Source: Lachnospiraceae bacterium (GTDB lineage Bacteria > Bacillota > Clostridia > Lachnospirales > Lachnospiraceae). From it: DNA of 64,000 nt. A program made the position numbers and the translations under genes. This document shows positions 38,841-45,467 of the stretch, piece after piece; the first letter of the stretch is position 1; the number at the start of each line of letters is the position of its first letter. The DNA lies in the NCBI GenBank assembly GCA_910574965.1, contig CAJTDB010000013.1:1-64000 (forward strand), given 5' to 3'. The notes under the pieces were generated by a model, which saw only the letters and a list, made by a program, of their open reading frames with translations, did not search any database and was not told the origin of the DNA.

Positions 38841-38893
38841 AAACTCCCCCGGCGGGAAGGCTCTATGGAGCTTTTCCGCCGGGGGAGTTTTTT
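38841..38893. terminator. Strong bidirectional terminator after the V-ATPase operon
   Basis: ACTCCCCCGGCGG pairs with CCGCCGGGGGAGT (13 bp) with a T-run on the right and an A-run on the left. It ends the ATPase transcript and would also stop the leftward promoter at the end of the invertible segment. Confidence 0.92.
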
Positions 38894-38920
38894 GTGCGAA
38901 CAGGCATAATTGACATAAAT

Positions 38921-38961
38921 GATGTCGCAGAGGTTCATACTCTGCGACATCCCGGAAAACG
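38921..38961. repeat. Left inverted repeat: recombination site of the invertible segment
   Basis: A perfect palindrome with 12-bp arms (GATGTCGCAGAG and CTCTGCGACATC) around the 7-bp spacer GTTCATA (38933-38939), extended on the right by CCGGAAAACG. Its reverse complement matches the right copy perfectly over 31 bp (38931-38961) and over 40 bp with two mismatches. Arm-spacer-arm form is that of tyrosine recombinase core sites. Confidence 0.85.
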
Positions 38962-38976
38962 TCTGCTATTTGTAAT

Positions 38977-39005
38977 ATTATATCTGGTTCCAAAGGGTTT
39001 TGCAA
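38977..39005 (-). promoter_or_regulatory. Flippable consensus promoter pointing out of the segment
   Basis: On the minus strand: TTGCAA (39005-39000), exact 17-bp spacer, TATAAT (38982-38977). No minus-strand gene follows in the present orientation, only the bidirectional terminator at 38841. After inversion the -10 would be near 40265. Confidence 0.8.
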
Positions 39006-39101
39006 TAGATTCCGAAAAGCTTTTTGCACAAAACGAGAATTAGGTGCAATAGAGACTGCATATCCGGTAGACTTAAAAGCAAAAATGGAGGTATTGCAAT
39101 C

Positions 39102-40217
39102 ATGAAAAAAAGAGAAAACATCTTTTTGAGAAAGGATGGGCGATTTGAAGCACGTTATGCAAAAGGAAGGGATGAGAACGGGAAGCTTATCTATGGCTTC
39201 TGCTACGGCAGAACATATGAGGAGGCAAAAAGAAAAGCCGCAAATGCGGTTCAGGCATTGGGATATCCCGTAAAGCCAAGGGACCCTATGAGGCTCACTT
39301 TCTCAGACCACTGTACCAACTGGCTTGCAGTAAACAGTGCCCGTCTGAAAGTCTCCAGCAGTGCAAAATACCGTTCCAATATAAGAAATCATATTATCCC
39401 GTTCTTTGGCGACTGGATGCCCTGGGAGATTACTTCGGAAAAGGTGGATGAATTTTCCAGAGTGTTGCTGGAGAAGAAAAGTCTGTCTGCCAAAACGGCG
39501 AGGGATATTCTGGCCCTTTTTCATTCCATATTCGTGTATGTAAATAAACGTATCGAACAGAAAATACCGGAGCCGGAAATTGTCTATCCGCAGAAAAACC
39601 GCACACATACGCGGGTGCTGAGCGAACGAGAGGAGGAGAAACTGATTCTGCATCTGTCTCAGGAAATGGATCTGTATAAATTCGGTGTCTATCTGGCACT
39701 TCGCACGGGACTTCGGATCGGAGAACTGTGTGCTCTGAAGTGGTGTGATATTTCCATAAAGGCAGGGACTATTTCTGTTTGTCACACGGTTCAGAGAGTT
39801 CAGTGTGCTTCTGGAAAAGGCACTGCAAAAACTATGGTAATGATCGGAACACCCAAGAGCGACAGTTCCTGCCGGATGATTCCTCTGATGCCGGATGTGG
39901 CAGCACTTTGTGTCCGATTTTACCAGGGGGATCCGGAGGATTTTGTCCTTTCCGGAAGCAGAGTCTGTATAGAACCAAGGAAACTTCAGCGGAAACTGAA
40001 ACTATATACAGATAAATGCCGGATGGAACAGGTACATTTTCATACGCTCCGCCATACCTTTGCCACCCGCTGCATTGAGGTAGGATTTGATATGAAAACG
40101 TTAAGTGAAATTCTGGGACATTCTAATATCCATATTACCATGAATCAGTATGTACACCCGAATATGGCTTTGAAACGGGAAAATATGAGCCGTCTAAGGA
40201 CGGTGATCTGCCTTTAA
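39102..40217 (+). CDS. Tyrosine recombinase (site-specific invertase/integrase type)
   Basis: The 371-residue protein has an N-terminal arm-type segment ('FLRKDGRFEARYAKG'), a SAM-like core-binding domain (about 65-155) and a full catalytic domain: R205 ('RTGLRIGEL'), K252, H314 and R317 ('HTLRHTFATR'), H340 ('LGHSNI') and nucleophile Y350. All active residues are present. ATG 39102 follows GGAGGTATTGC. A TTGCAC/GTGCAA inverted repeat (39024-39049) in its leader could be an autoregulatory site. With no other mobile-element gene nearby and inverted sites on both sides, a role in inverting its own segment fits better than integration. Confidence 0.9.
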   Translation: MKKRENIFLRKDGRFEARYAKGRDENGKLIYGFCYGRTYEEAKRKAANAVQALGYPVKPRDPMRLTFSDHCTNWLAVNSARLKVSSSAKYRSNIRNHIIPFFGDWMPWEITSEKVDEFSRVLLEKKSLSAKTARDILALFHSIFVYVNKRIEQKIPEPEIVYPQKNRTHTRVLSEREEEKLILHLSQEMDLYKFGVYLALRTGLRIGELCALKWCDISIKAGTISVCHTVQRVQCASGKGTAKTMVMIGTPKSDSSCRMIPLMPDVAALCVRFYQGDPEDFVLSGSRVCIEPRKLQRKLKLYTDKCRMEQVHFHTLRHTFATRCIEVGFDMKTLSEILGHSNIHITMNQYVHPNMALKRENMSRLRTVICL

Positions 40218-40282
40218 ACAAACAAGCAGTCAGCAGGCAGTCAGCCGCGCAGTCAGAACCAAAACAGACCCGTCAGAGAGAG

Positions 40283-40323
40283 CGTTTTCCGGGATGTCGC
40301 AGAGTATGAACCTTTGCGACGTT
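40283..40323. repeat. Right inverted repeat: recombination site of the invertible segment
   Basis: Arms GATGTCGCAGAG (40293-40304) and CTTTGCGACGTT (40312-40323) flank the spacer TATGAAC (40305-40311); CGTTTTCCG precedes. The spacer is the reverse complement of the left one, so recombination between the two sites would invert the DNA between them. Three copies of GCAGTCAG lie just before it (40225-40257). Confidence 0.85.
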
Positions 40324-40365
40324 TTTCGAAGGAGGCTGTTTGACTGCAGGGGAAAAGGCAGGGCC

Positions 40366-40878
40366 ATGAATGAAATGTGGACAGCGGACAGTATAGGAAA
40401 AGAATACGGAGGAAGACTGGTTCTGAACAGTCCCAATATCATAAATCTTTGTCTGGATTCTTATGATAATGAACGGCAGAGGGGGAAGCTGTACCACCAG
40501 TATACGCCGGACGCTATTGTGTTTGCAACGCTATTTGAGGCATTTGGCAGGATGGAACAGTTGTATGATAAGTTATGTTATCCGCAGGCTGCTACCAGGA
40601 TCCGGAGTTTTTCGGAAGGCCGTCCCAAACCTGCATACGGCAGTACCCTGGAATCGCCCAGTGAGAAAAGGGAGGAAATCAAAGTGATGGAATCGTTTGA
40701 GGAAATGATCGGGCACAGGGGGAGAGACGCTACGTTTCTCATCCGTGTAAAGTGCCGGCAAAATTCCAGTTGGCAGGGGGAAGTGACATGGGTTGATGAA
40801 CAGAAGCGGAAATATTTTCGCAGTGCACTGGAGCTGATTCGGCTGATTGACAGTGCTATGGGGGCAGCAGATGACTAA
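40366..40878 (+). CDS. WQG-family small protein, long form, controlled by the invertible segment
   Basis: The 170-residue soluble protein has 'GKLYHQYTPDAIVF', 'RMEQLYDKLCYPQA' and the core 'RVKCRQNSSWQGEVTW' with 'FRSALELIRLIDSAM'. It is closest to the 59155 product. I start it at ATG 40366 to match that paralogue; a longer frame to 40294 would begin inside the recombination site, and the AAGGAGG at 40329 has no good start codon after it. It lies 24 bases before the BTAD gene, forming a two-gene unit with no pilus genes beside it. The molecular role is unknown. Confidence 0.75.
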   Translation: MNEMWTADSIGKEYGGRLVLNSPNIINLCLDSYDNERQRGKLYHQYTPDAIVFATLFEAFGRMEQLYDKLCYPQAATRIRSFSEGRPKPAYGSTLESPSEKREEIKVMESFEEMIGHRGRDATFLIRVKCRQNSSWQGEVTWVDEQKRKYFRSALELIRLIDSAMGAADD

Positions 40879-40901
40879 ATCTGGTTTTGGGGTGAGGGAT
40901 A

Positions 40902-42092
40902 GTGGAAGAACGGACCGTCTTATATTTTAACCTGCTGGGTTCTTTTATGTGCCGGGAAGCGTACAGAGGAGAGACAAAAAACAGTGTGGTTCCGGATAAA
41001 ATCGGGAAAAAAGCGTTGTCCTTTCTGCAGTATTTGATTGTAAATCATACGAGAAATATATCATCCGAGGAGCTCATCGAGCTGTTCTGGCCCGAAAGCA
41101 ACAGCAGCAATCCGGCAAATGCGCTGAAGAATATGCTTTTTAAAACCCGCAGCCTTTTAAAAATCATGTTTCCGGAGCACAGCAGTCTGATTCTGACACT
41201 TCAGGGATGTTATGCATGGAACCCTTCGATTGAACTGTGCCTGGACTCAGAAGAATTTGAGAAGATGTGTCTAGAGGCAAGAAAACAGTCCGGAAAGGGG
41301 TACCTGGATACGCTTCTCAAGGCGGTCCGTCTGTATCGGGGGGATTTTCTTTCCGGAAATGACGGGGACTGGGCATTTTCCATGAGGCGCTATTACCAGA
41401 CACTGTATTTGGATGCATGTAAGATGCTGCTGCCGCTTTTGCAAGCAGAGGAACGATGGACAGAGATGATCGGTATCTGTGAGCAGGCACTGGCAGTGGA
41501 TTTCAGCGAAGATACTTTTGTGGTCTGCCAGATGCAGGCGTTTATCGCTATGGGCCATCCGGAGCGGGCAGTAGAGACGTATGGGGCATTTCGCGAGACA
41601 CTTTGGGAAGAATTTGAGATTGAACCTACAGAACAGGTGGAACAGATCCATATACTGGCAGACAGCATGTGCCAGAACAATATGGAAGCAAAAGACATTT
41701 TAAAACTGGTGGCTGAGGGAGAATTTGATAACCATGCGTTTTTTTGCACTTTTGGTGTTTTTCAAAGCATTGTGGCGTTAGAAAAGCGTCACCTGTCTCG
41801 AAGCAGGCACAGCACGGCTCTGGTAGTGGTAAGTCTGGGAAATAAGGTGACGCCGAGTACCGATGCCCGAAGGCTGGAGCGGGTACTGCTGGAAGGACTG
41901 CGCACGGGAGATCCGGTGGCAAGGCTGGATGCCAGCTCTTATATTTTGATGCTCTCAGGCGCCTCTGAAGAAAATGCACGGCTGATCATGGAGCGAATTG
42001 ACCGCGCCTTCCATAAAGCTTATTCGCACTCCAGGGCGTGCATCTCCTTCCGGGTGTCCGCGCTGGAACCGCCTGCGGTACAGGTGTCGTAA
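40902..42092 (+). CDS. Orphan BTAD/SARP-type regulator with degenerate GGDEF-like C-terminus
   Basis: The 396-residue regulator has an N-terminal winged helix ('LGSFMCREA', 'ISSEELIELFWPESNSSNPANALKNMLFKTRS', about 5-95), a BTAD domain (about 100-245) and a C-terminal GGDEF-like fold (about 280-390; 'LRTGDPVARLDASSYILMLSG') with DASSY where GGDEF should be. GTG start, like its paralogue's short N-terminus. It is 65-70 percent similar by eye to the 59693-region regulator. There is no pilus gene beside it; with the invertible promoter upstream it may be a phase-variable master switch for pilus loci elsewhere (inference). It ends convergently with the anti-sigma gene. Confidence 0.85.
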   Translation: MEERTVLYFNLLGSFMCREAYRGETKNSVVPDKIGKKALSFLQYLIVNHTRNISSEELIELFWPESNSSNPANALKNMLFKTRSLLKIMFPEHSSLILTLQGCYAWNPSIELCLDSEEFEKMCLEARKQSGKGYLDTLLKAVRLYRGDFLSGNDGDWAFSMRRYYQTLYLDACKMLLPLLQAEERWTEMIGICEQALAVDFSEDTFVVCQMQAFIAMGHPERAVETYGAFRETLWEEFEIEPTEQVEQIHILADSMCQNNMEAKDILKLVAEGEFDNHAFFCTFGVFQSIVALEKRHLSRSRHSTALVVVSLGNKVTPSTDARRLERVLLEGLRTGDPVARLDASSYILMLSGASEENARLIMERIDRAFHKAYSHSRACISFRVSALEPPAVQVS

Positions 42093-42113
42093 CAGATGAC
42101 CGTACGCTCCGTT

Positions 42114-42908
42114 TTATGATGAATTTTGAGGAAGAACATATATGGTGCGGACAGAGGGTGCCAGGACGGCGTCCTCTTTCTGTCTGTCGGAAGCAATGGA
42201 CACAACCAACTGCAGAAGATTGCCCGTCTGGTCCGGGATGAAAACATTCATCGTAGCCGAAGGACAGAGAAATTCCACACATCCCGTTTCCGGTTCATAA
42301 GTAAGCGGTTTGGTCTGGTTTCCGCTCAGGTCCTCTGCATAGATACCTTCGTAATAGATGCCGGATTCGTCGTCCGAGAGATAGAGGAAGAGCCGTCCGT
42401 CCCCTTGGCGGCTGGAGACAAGGCAAGGAGCCGTCCGGTCCACATGCTCTACAAGCACTTCATGTTCGGCGTATTGACGATTGGCAAGTGTCACGGTTAC
42501 GGTCATGGTGCCGTTTCGCACCGGTTCGACGGAATAGGTGTGAAATCCTGTCTCGTATACAGGTATCGTATATCCGTCGATCTTGGCCGTTATCCGGGAA
42601 ACAGGAAGCAGTGCATCCACATGAACCTGATAGACCGGCCTTCCGGGTTCTGCTTCCGTGTCCAAAACCAGGGAAAATGCGGGCATGAAAAAGAGCAGCG
42701 GAAGGAGAAAGAAAAGCAGAAGAACGATGTCCAGCACATTTTTCTGAAGTGCATAGCGCTCCTGGCGATAATTCTGATAGGAGGCGAGCACTTCCAGAGG
42801 AGTAGGGTTTGGCTCTTTTTCACATGCTTCAAATACTTCTTTTAAAATTTCTTCCGCCGTCGAAAGATCCAGCGTCTGCTTAAAAGTCCCTTTCAGAATG
42901 TTCCTCAT
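42114..42908 (-). CDS. Putative anti-sigma or sigma-associated membrane protein
   Basis: The 264-residue product has a short cytoplasmic N-terminal region (about 1-60, 'STAEEILKEVFEACEKEP'), one membrane helix (about 66-88) and an extracellular beta-rich domain with Ig-like 'VDRTAPCLVSS' and 'IPDQTGNLLQLVV'. It follows the sigma factor by 13 bases, the usual place for an anti-sigma factor, though no ZAS zinc motif is visible. I start it at ATG 42908 behind AAAGGAGAAAGC. The outer domain could sense pilus or wall proteins. Confidence 0.65.
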   Translation of the reverse strand: MRNILKGTFKQTLDLSTAEEILKEVFEACEKEPNPTPLEVLASYQNYRQERYALQKNVLDIVLLLFFLLPLLFFMPAFSLVLDTEAEPGRPVYQVHVDALLPVSRITAKIDGYTIPVYETGFHTYSVEPVRNGTMTVTVTLANRQYAEHEVLVEHVDRTAPCLVSSRQGDGRLFLYLSDDESGIYYEGIYAEDLSGNQTKPLTYEPETGCVEFLCPSATMNVFIPDQTGNLLQLVVSIASDRQKEDAVLAPSVRTIYVLPQNSS

Positions 42909-42921
42909 ACGCTTTCTCCTT

Positions 42922-43434
42922 TCATGAGCGGGACAACTGCAGCAGCTTTTTACTCCCGCTGTCTGCATAATGCTTCACTTGACTGCTTTTCATATTCATC
43001 AGCCGGGCGATCTCCCGGATTTTCAGCTTGCTGTAATATTTGAGTATGAGCACTTGAGATTCTGTAAAAGGAAGACTTAAGATTTGTCGAAGGATAAAGT
43101 CCTGCCCTTCGATTTGTACGGCCGTATCTTCCGGATTCCGAGTCTTTGCAGAGGGTTCCCGTGCTGCCTGCAGGTTCAGACAGGTGCGCAGCATAATCTG
43201 GCCAAGCCACGGGAGGAAAAGATTTACATCGGCCAGGGCGGATATATTTTTCAAGGCAAAAATATAAGTGTCCCGAAGGGCATCCCGCGCGGTTTTCTCC
43301 TCCTTCAGATATCCATATGCGAAATGGTACTGTTCCTGGCAGGTGGCCATGTAAAGCTCTGCAAAAGCGTCGCTGTCTCCCCTTCTGGAAAAGTCTACAA
43401 GTGTTGCAATGTACTGATGATCTAAGTCTGCCAT
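42922..43434 (-). CDS. ECF-like RNA polymerase sigma factor
   Basis: The 170-residue protein shows a region 2 segment ('DAFAELYMATCQEQYHFAYGYL', 'ARDALRDTYIFAL', about 20-65) and a region 4 helix-turn-helix ('LPFTESQVLILKYYSKLKIREIARLMNMKSSQVKHY', about 120-155). Size and layout suit a group 4 (ECF) factor. It is the middle gene of a minus-strand operon with a membrane GGDEF-like protein upstream and a likely anti-sigma factor downstream. Target promoters are unknown. Confidence 0.85.
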   Translation of the reverse strand: MADLDHQYIATLVDFSRRGDSDAFAELYMATCQEQYHFAYGYLKEEKTARDALRDTYIFALKNISALADVNLFLPWLGQIMLRTCLNLQAAREPSAKTRNPEDTAVQIEGQDFILRQILSLPFTESQVLILKYYSKLKIREIARLMNMKSSQVKHYADSGSKKLLQLSRS

Positions 43435-43455
43435 ATTATGTTCCTGCCTTATATA

Positions 43456-44157
43456 CTATAGGTCTTCCCTCTGGGGGATGCGCCGATTGGAAAGTGCGAT
43501 CAGATCAGTAATCGAACATATATTCGAATCCTCGTGAAATGCGATTCCATAGTGATATTCGATCCGAAGATGGCTGGACGGGTCCTGATTATAGGACTGT
43601 ACTTTCTGATCCAGCTTTTTCAGGAAATTGTCCATTTTGTAGGAGTCGCCATCTTCAAAGATGGCGAGAAATTTATTCCCGCCGTTGCGTCCGGCAAAGC
43701 AGACATTGGCGGATGCCAGATGAAGGATATTGGAGAAATCCCGGATAAGCCGGTTGCCCTGCAGGTGGCCATAGTGGGTGTTGACCTCATGAAGATTTGT
43801 CAGGTCAAACATAATGCAGCCGAGATTTTCCGGAATCGGCTTGTCCAGATATCGTTCGATCATAACATCACAGCCAAAACGGTTCGCCAGTCCTGAGAGC
43901 GGATCGGAATGGACGGCATGATTCAGTTCCCGGTAGCGTCTGCTGTAGGAAGAAAAATAGGTGAAGTCCCTGTAAATAAACAAAAAGGAAAGGCCCAGTG
44001 CCAGCCAGAGAAAGATGCACAAGGTACGGTAAGCAAAGTCCGAGGCGATCAGATGATAGACGTTCTGGTCCAGCAGGATCAGGCCGAGGCAGCAGGCAGT
44101 CAGCACCAAATATAGGACAAGCTGTATCGTTTTATAGATAAAATCAGATTTCTTCAT
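43456..44157 (-). CDS. Membrane protein with degenerate GGDEF domain
   Basis: The 233-residue product has two membrane helices (about 9-28 and 40-60) and a GGDEF-like domain ('SDPLSGLANRFGCDVMIERYL' opening near 85). The signature is GGNKF ('GRNGGNKFLAIF'), lacking the catalytic acid pair, so diguanylate cyclase activity is doubtful; GTP or c-di-GMP sensing remains possible. Start at ATG 44157 behind GGGAGGAG. First gene of the minus-strand operon with the sigma factor; a TATACT box on the minus strand (44196-44191) is a possible promoter. Confidence 0.8.
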   Translation of the reverse strand: MKKSDFIYKTIQLVLYLVLTACCLGLILLDQNVYHLIASDFAYRTLCIFLWLALGLSFLFIYRDFTYFSSYSRRYRELNHAVHSDPLSGLANRFGCDVMIERYLDKPIPENLGCIMFDLTNLHEVNTHYGHLQGNRLIRDFSNILHLASANVCFAGRNGGNKFLAIFEDGDSYKMDNFLKKLDQKVQSYNQDPSSHLRIEYHYGIAFHEDSNICSITDLIALSNRRIPQREDL

Positions 44158-44230
44158 TCGGAAACTCCTCCCGGCAGGTATTTTAGGGACAGTATAACAC
44201 AAAATTTTTGAATGTCCATATAAAATTTAC

Positions 44231-44258
44231 TTGCAATCCCAAAATCAAGTGTTAGAAT
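44231..44258 (+). promoter_or_regulatory. Promoter of the signal peptidase I gene
   Basis: TTGCAA (44231-44236), 16-bp spacer and TAGAAT (44253-44258). Transcription from here would start after 44264, which excludes upstream start codons and supports ATG 44282. Confidence 0.7.
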
Positions 44259-44281
44259 GGGGAGGAATGGAGGAGAAGGAC

Positions 44282-44791
44282 ATGAATAAAAAGCTGCATG
44301 GCAGATATGATGGGCTGAAATATGGATGGCTGAAGGACGCCAGAAGATTTGTGCTGCTTCTTGCGGCCATATATCTTGCTTTGCAGCTTGTGATTGGTTT
44401 TTCCTTTGTAAATGGAAATTCCATGGAGCCCACACTGCACAGTGGAGAACTGGTTATGTATGTAAGAGCAGGACAGACCTATGACAGAGGGGACATAGTT
44501 TCCGTCAGGACCCCTTCCGGGGAATATTATGTAAAGCGCATTATTGCACTGGAAGGAGATACGATCGATCTGAAGGATGGGGAGGTCTATTTAAACGGCG
44601 AGCTTCTTGCAGAACCTTATATTAAAGGAAGGACATTGGAGCAGCCTGGGACAGTCCGGTATCCTCTCCGGCTTCAGAAAGGCCAGATCTTTGTCATGGG
44701 CGACAATCGGGAGGCTTCCATGGATTCAAGAAGCTTCGGCGTAGTCGGGAGAGGACAGATCAAAGGGAAACTTTGGCCGGACAGGGAATAA
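44282..44791 (+). CDS. lepB: Signal peptidase I, prokaryotic type
   Basis: The 169-residue enzyme removes signal peptides from exported proteins. One N-terminal membrane helix (about 22-42), catalytic S47 ('GNSMEPTL') and K85 ('YYVKRIIALEGD'), and the conserved 'GDNREASMDSRSFG'. The Ser-Lys dyad distinguishes it from the two SipW-type enzymes of this window. ATG 44282 sits six bases after AGGAG. It is next to pilus locus B, whose adhesins and pilins have classical signal peptides, so it may serve them. Confidence 0.93.
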   Translation: MNKKLHGRYDGLKYGWLKDARRFVLLLAAIYLALQLVIGFSFVNGNSMEPTLHSGELVMYVRAGQTYDRGDIVSVRTPSGEYYVKRIIALEGDTIDLKDGEVYLNGELLAEPYIKGRTLEQPGTVRYPLRLQKGQIFVMGDNREASMDSRSFGVVGRGQIKGKLWPDRE

Positions 44792-44859
44792 AAGGCGCAG
44801 TCAGGGCGGTACAGACCACATAAAGGAATTTATAGTTTGCCGGCAACGGTTATCTTATT

Positions 44860-44898
44860 ACAGGTTTTCACACCTTAGGTGTGGGGCCTGTTTTTTTT
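44860..44898 (+). terminator. Rho-independent terminator after lepB
   Basis: ACAGG...CACACC pairs with GGTGTG...CCTGT (11 bp in two blocks) and is followed by eight T. It isolates the locus B promoter from upstream transcription. Confidence 0.92.
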
Positions 44899-44929
44899 GC
44901 CTGAAAAAACTGTCAAATTTTTCTGAAAA

Positions 44930-44961
44930 ATAACCGGCAGATAACCGCTCCCTGCTATATT
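44930..44961 (+). promoter_or_regulatory. SARP-type activator site and promoter of pilus locus B
   Basis: ATAACCG at 44930-44936 and again at 44941-44947 (period 11 bp), then exactly 8 bp, then TATATT at 44956-44961. No -35 box is present. Known SARP/BTAD activators bind heptamer direct repeats with an 11-bp period, the nearer one 8 bp before the -10. The locus C promoter has the same layout with another heptamer. Confidence 0.75.
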
Positions 44962-44993
44962 GATGCATAGACAGGAGGAAGGGGCGGCGTGAA

Positions 44994-45371
44994 ATGATGC
45001 TTCGAGAAAAGATGCTTCCCTGTCAGAGCCGGGAAGCATTAGTAACAGTTATGTCCTATCATGACGGCATTATGGACGGCTGCCTGCAGCATCCGAGACT
45101 GGACGGCAAAGAGAAGGTCAGGAGTCTGTCACAGATGATTCTGCTTCTGAACAGCCTTTTGGATCTGGAGGCCTGTCTGGACCACCCTCTGCCGCTGGTG
45201 CCGACGGATTGTATGGGAGGAAAGAGCAGGGCGGTATTTCGTATTCAGATTCTCTTCCGGGAACATTATACCTGGCAGGGCAGACTGATCTGGCAGAACG
45301 AGAAACAAGAATATGTATTTCACAGTGCGCTGGAGCTGATTCAGCTAGTGGATGAGATCCTTGGGGAATAA
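44994..45371 (+). CDS. WQG-family small protein, short form, locus B
   Basis: The 125-residue soluble protein has 'REKMLPCQSREALVTVMSYH', 'DGCLQHPRLDGK', 'SLSQMILLLNSLLDLEACLD' and the family core 'FREHYTWQGRLIW' with 'FHSALELIQLVDEIL'. It is nearly the same as the 61116 product and a shorter relative of the BTAD-linked WQG proteins. As first gene after a SARP-type promoter it is probably co-expressed with the adhesin downstream, perhaps as feedback partner of the activator. No named family recognised. Confidence 0.75.
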   Translation: MMLREKMLPCQSREALVTVMSYHDGIMDGCLQHPRLDGKEKVRSLSQMILLLNSLLDLEACLDHPLPLVPTDCMGGKSRAVFRIQILFREHYTWQGRLIWQNEKQEYVFHSALELIQLVDEILGE

Positions 45372-45377
45372 AGGGGG

Positions 45378-45434
45378 ATGGGTGTGAATGAAATTTTTAA
45401 AATGGATGAACTGCATTTTGAAATGGGATTTTAA
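45378..45434 (+). CDS. Possible 18-residue peptide between WQG and adhesin
   Basis: ATG 45378 directly behind AAGGGGG encodes MGVNEIFKMDELHFEMGF. Locus C has a small open frame at the same place with a similar beginning (MG(V/M)-N/R-E-I). It may be a leader peptide or chance; no promoter of its own is visible. Confidence 0.3.
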   Translation: MGVNEIFKMDELHFEMGF

Positions 45435-45467
45435 GATAGATAGAAAAAAGCAGGAGGAGGAAAGACC

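Larger units (their letters stand above)
38940..40304. mobile_element. Invertible DNA segment carrying its own recombinase and an outward promoter
   Basis: About 1.36 kb lies between the two inverted sites. It carries a single tyrosine recombinase gene pointing right and, at its left end, a consensus promoter pointing left. In the orientation shown, that promoter fires into a terminator; after inversion it would lie about 100 bp upstream of the WQG gene at 40366 and drive WQG plus BTAD. The shown state would then be OFF. Inversion itself is inferred, not observed. Confidence 0.7.

Noticed and set aside
39102-40217. Tyrosine recombinase as integrase of an integrative element with direct att repeats
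   Set aside because: The flanking copies are inverted, not direct, and no other mobile-element genes lie between them.
40294-40365. Longer start for the 40366 gene
   Set aside because: It would begin inside the recombination site and add residues absent from the paralogues.
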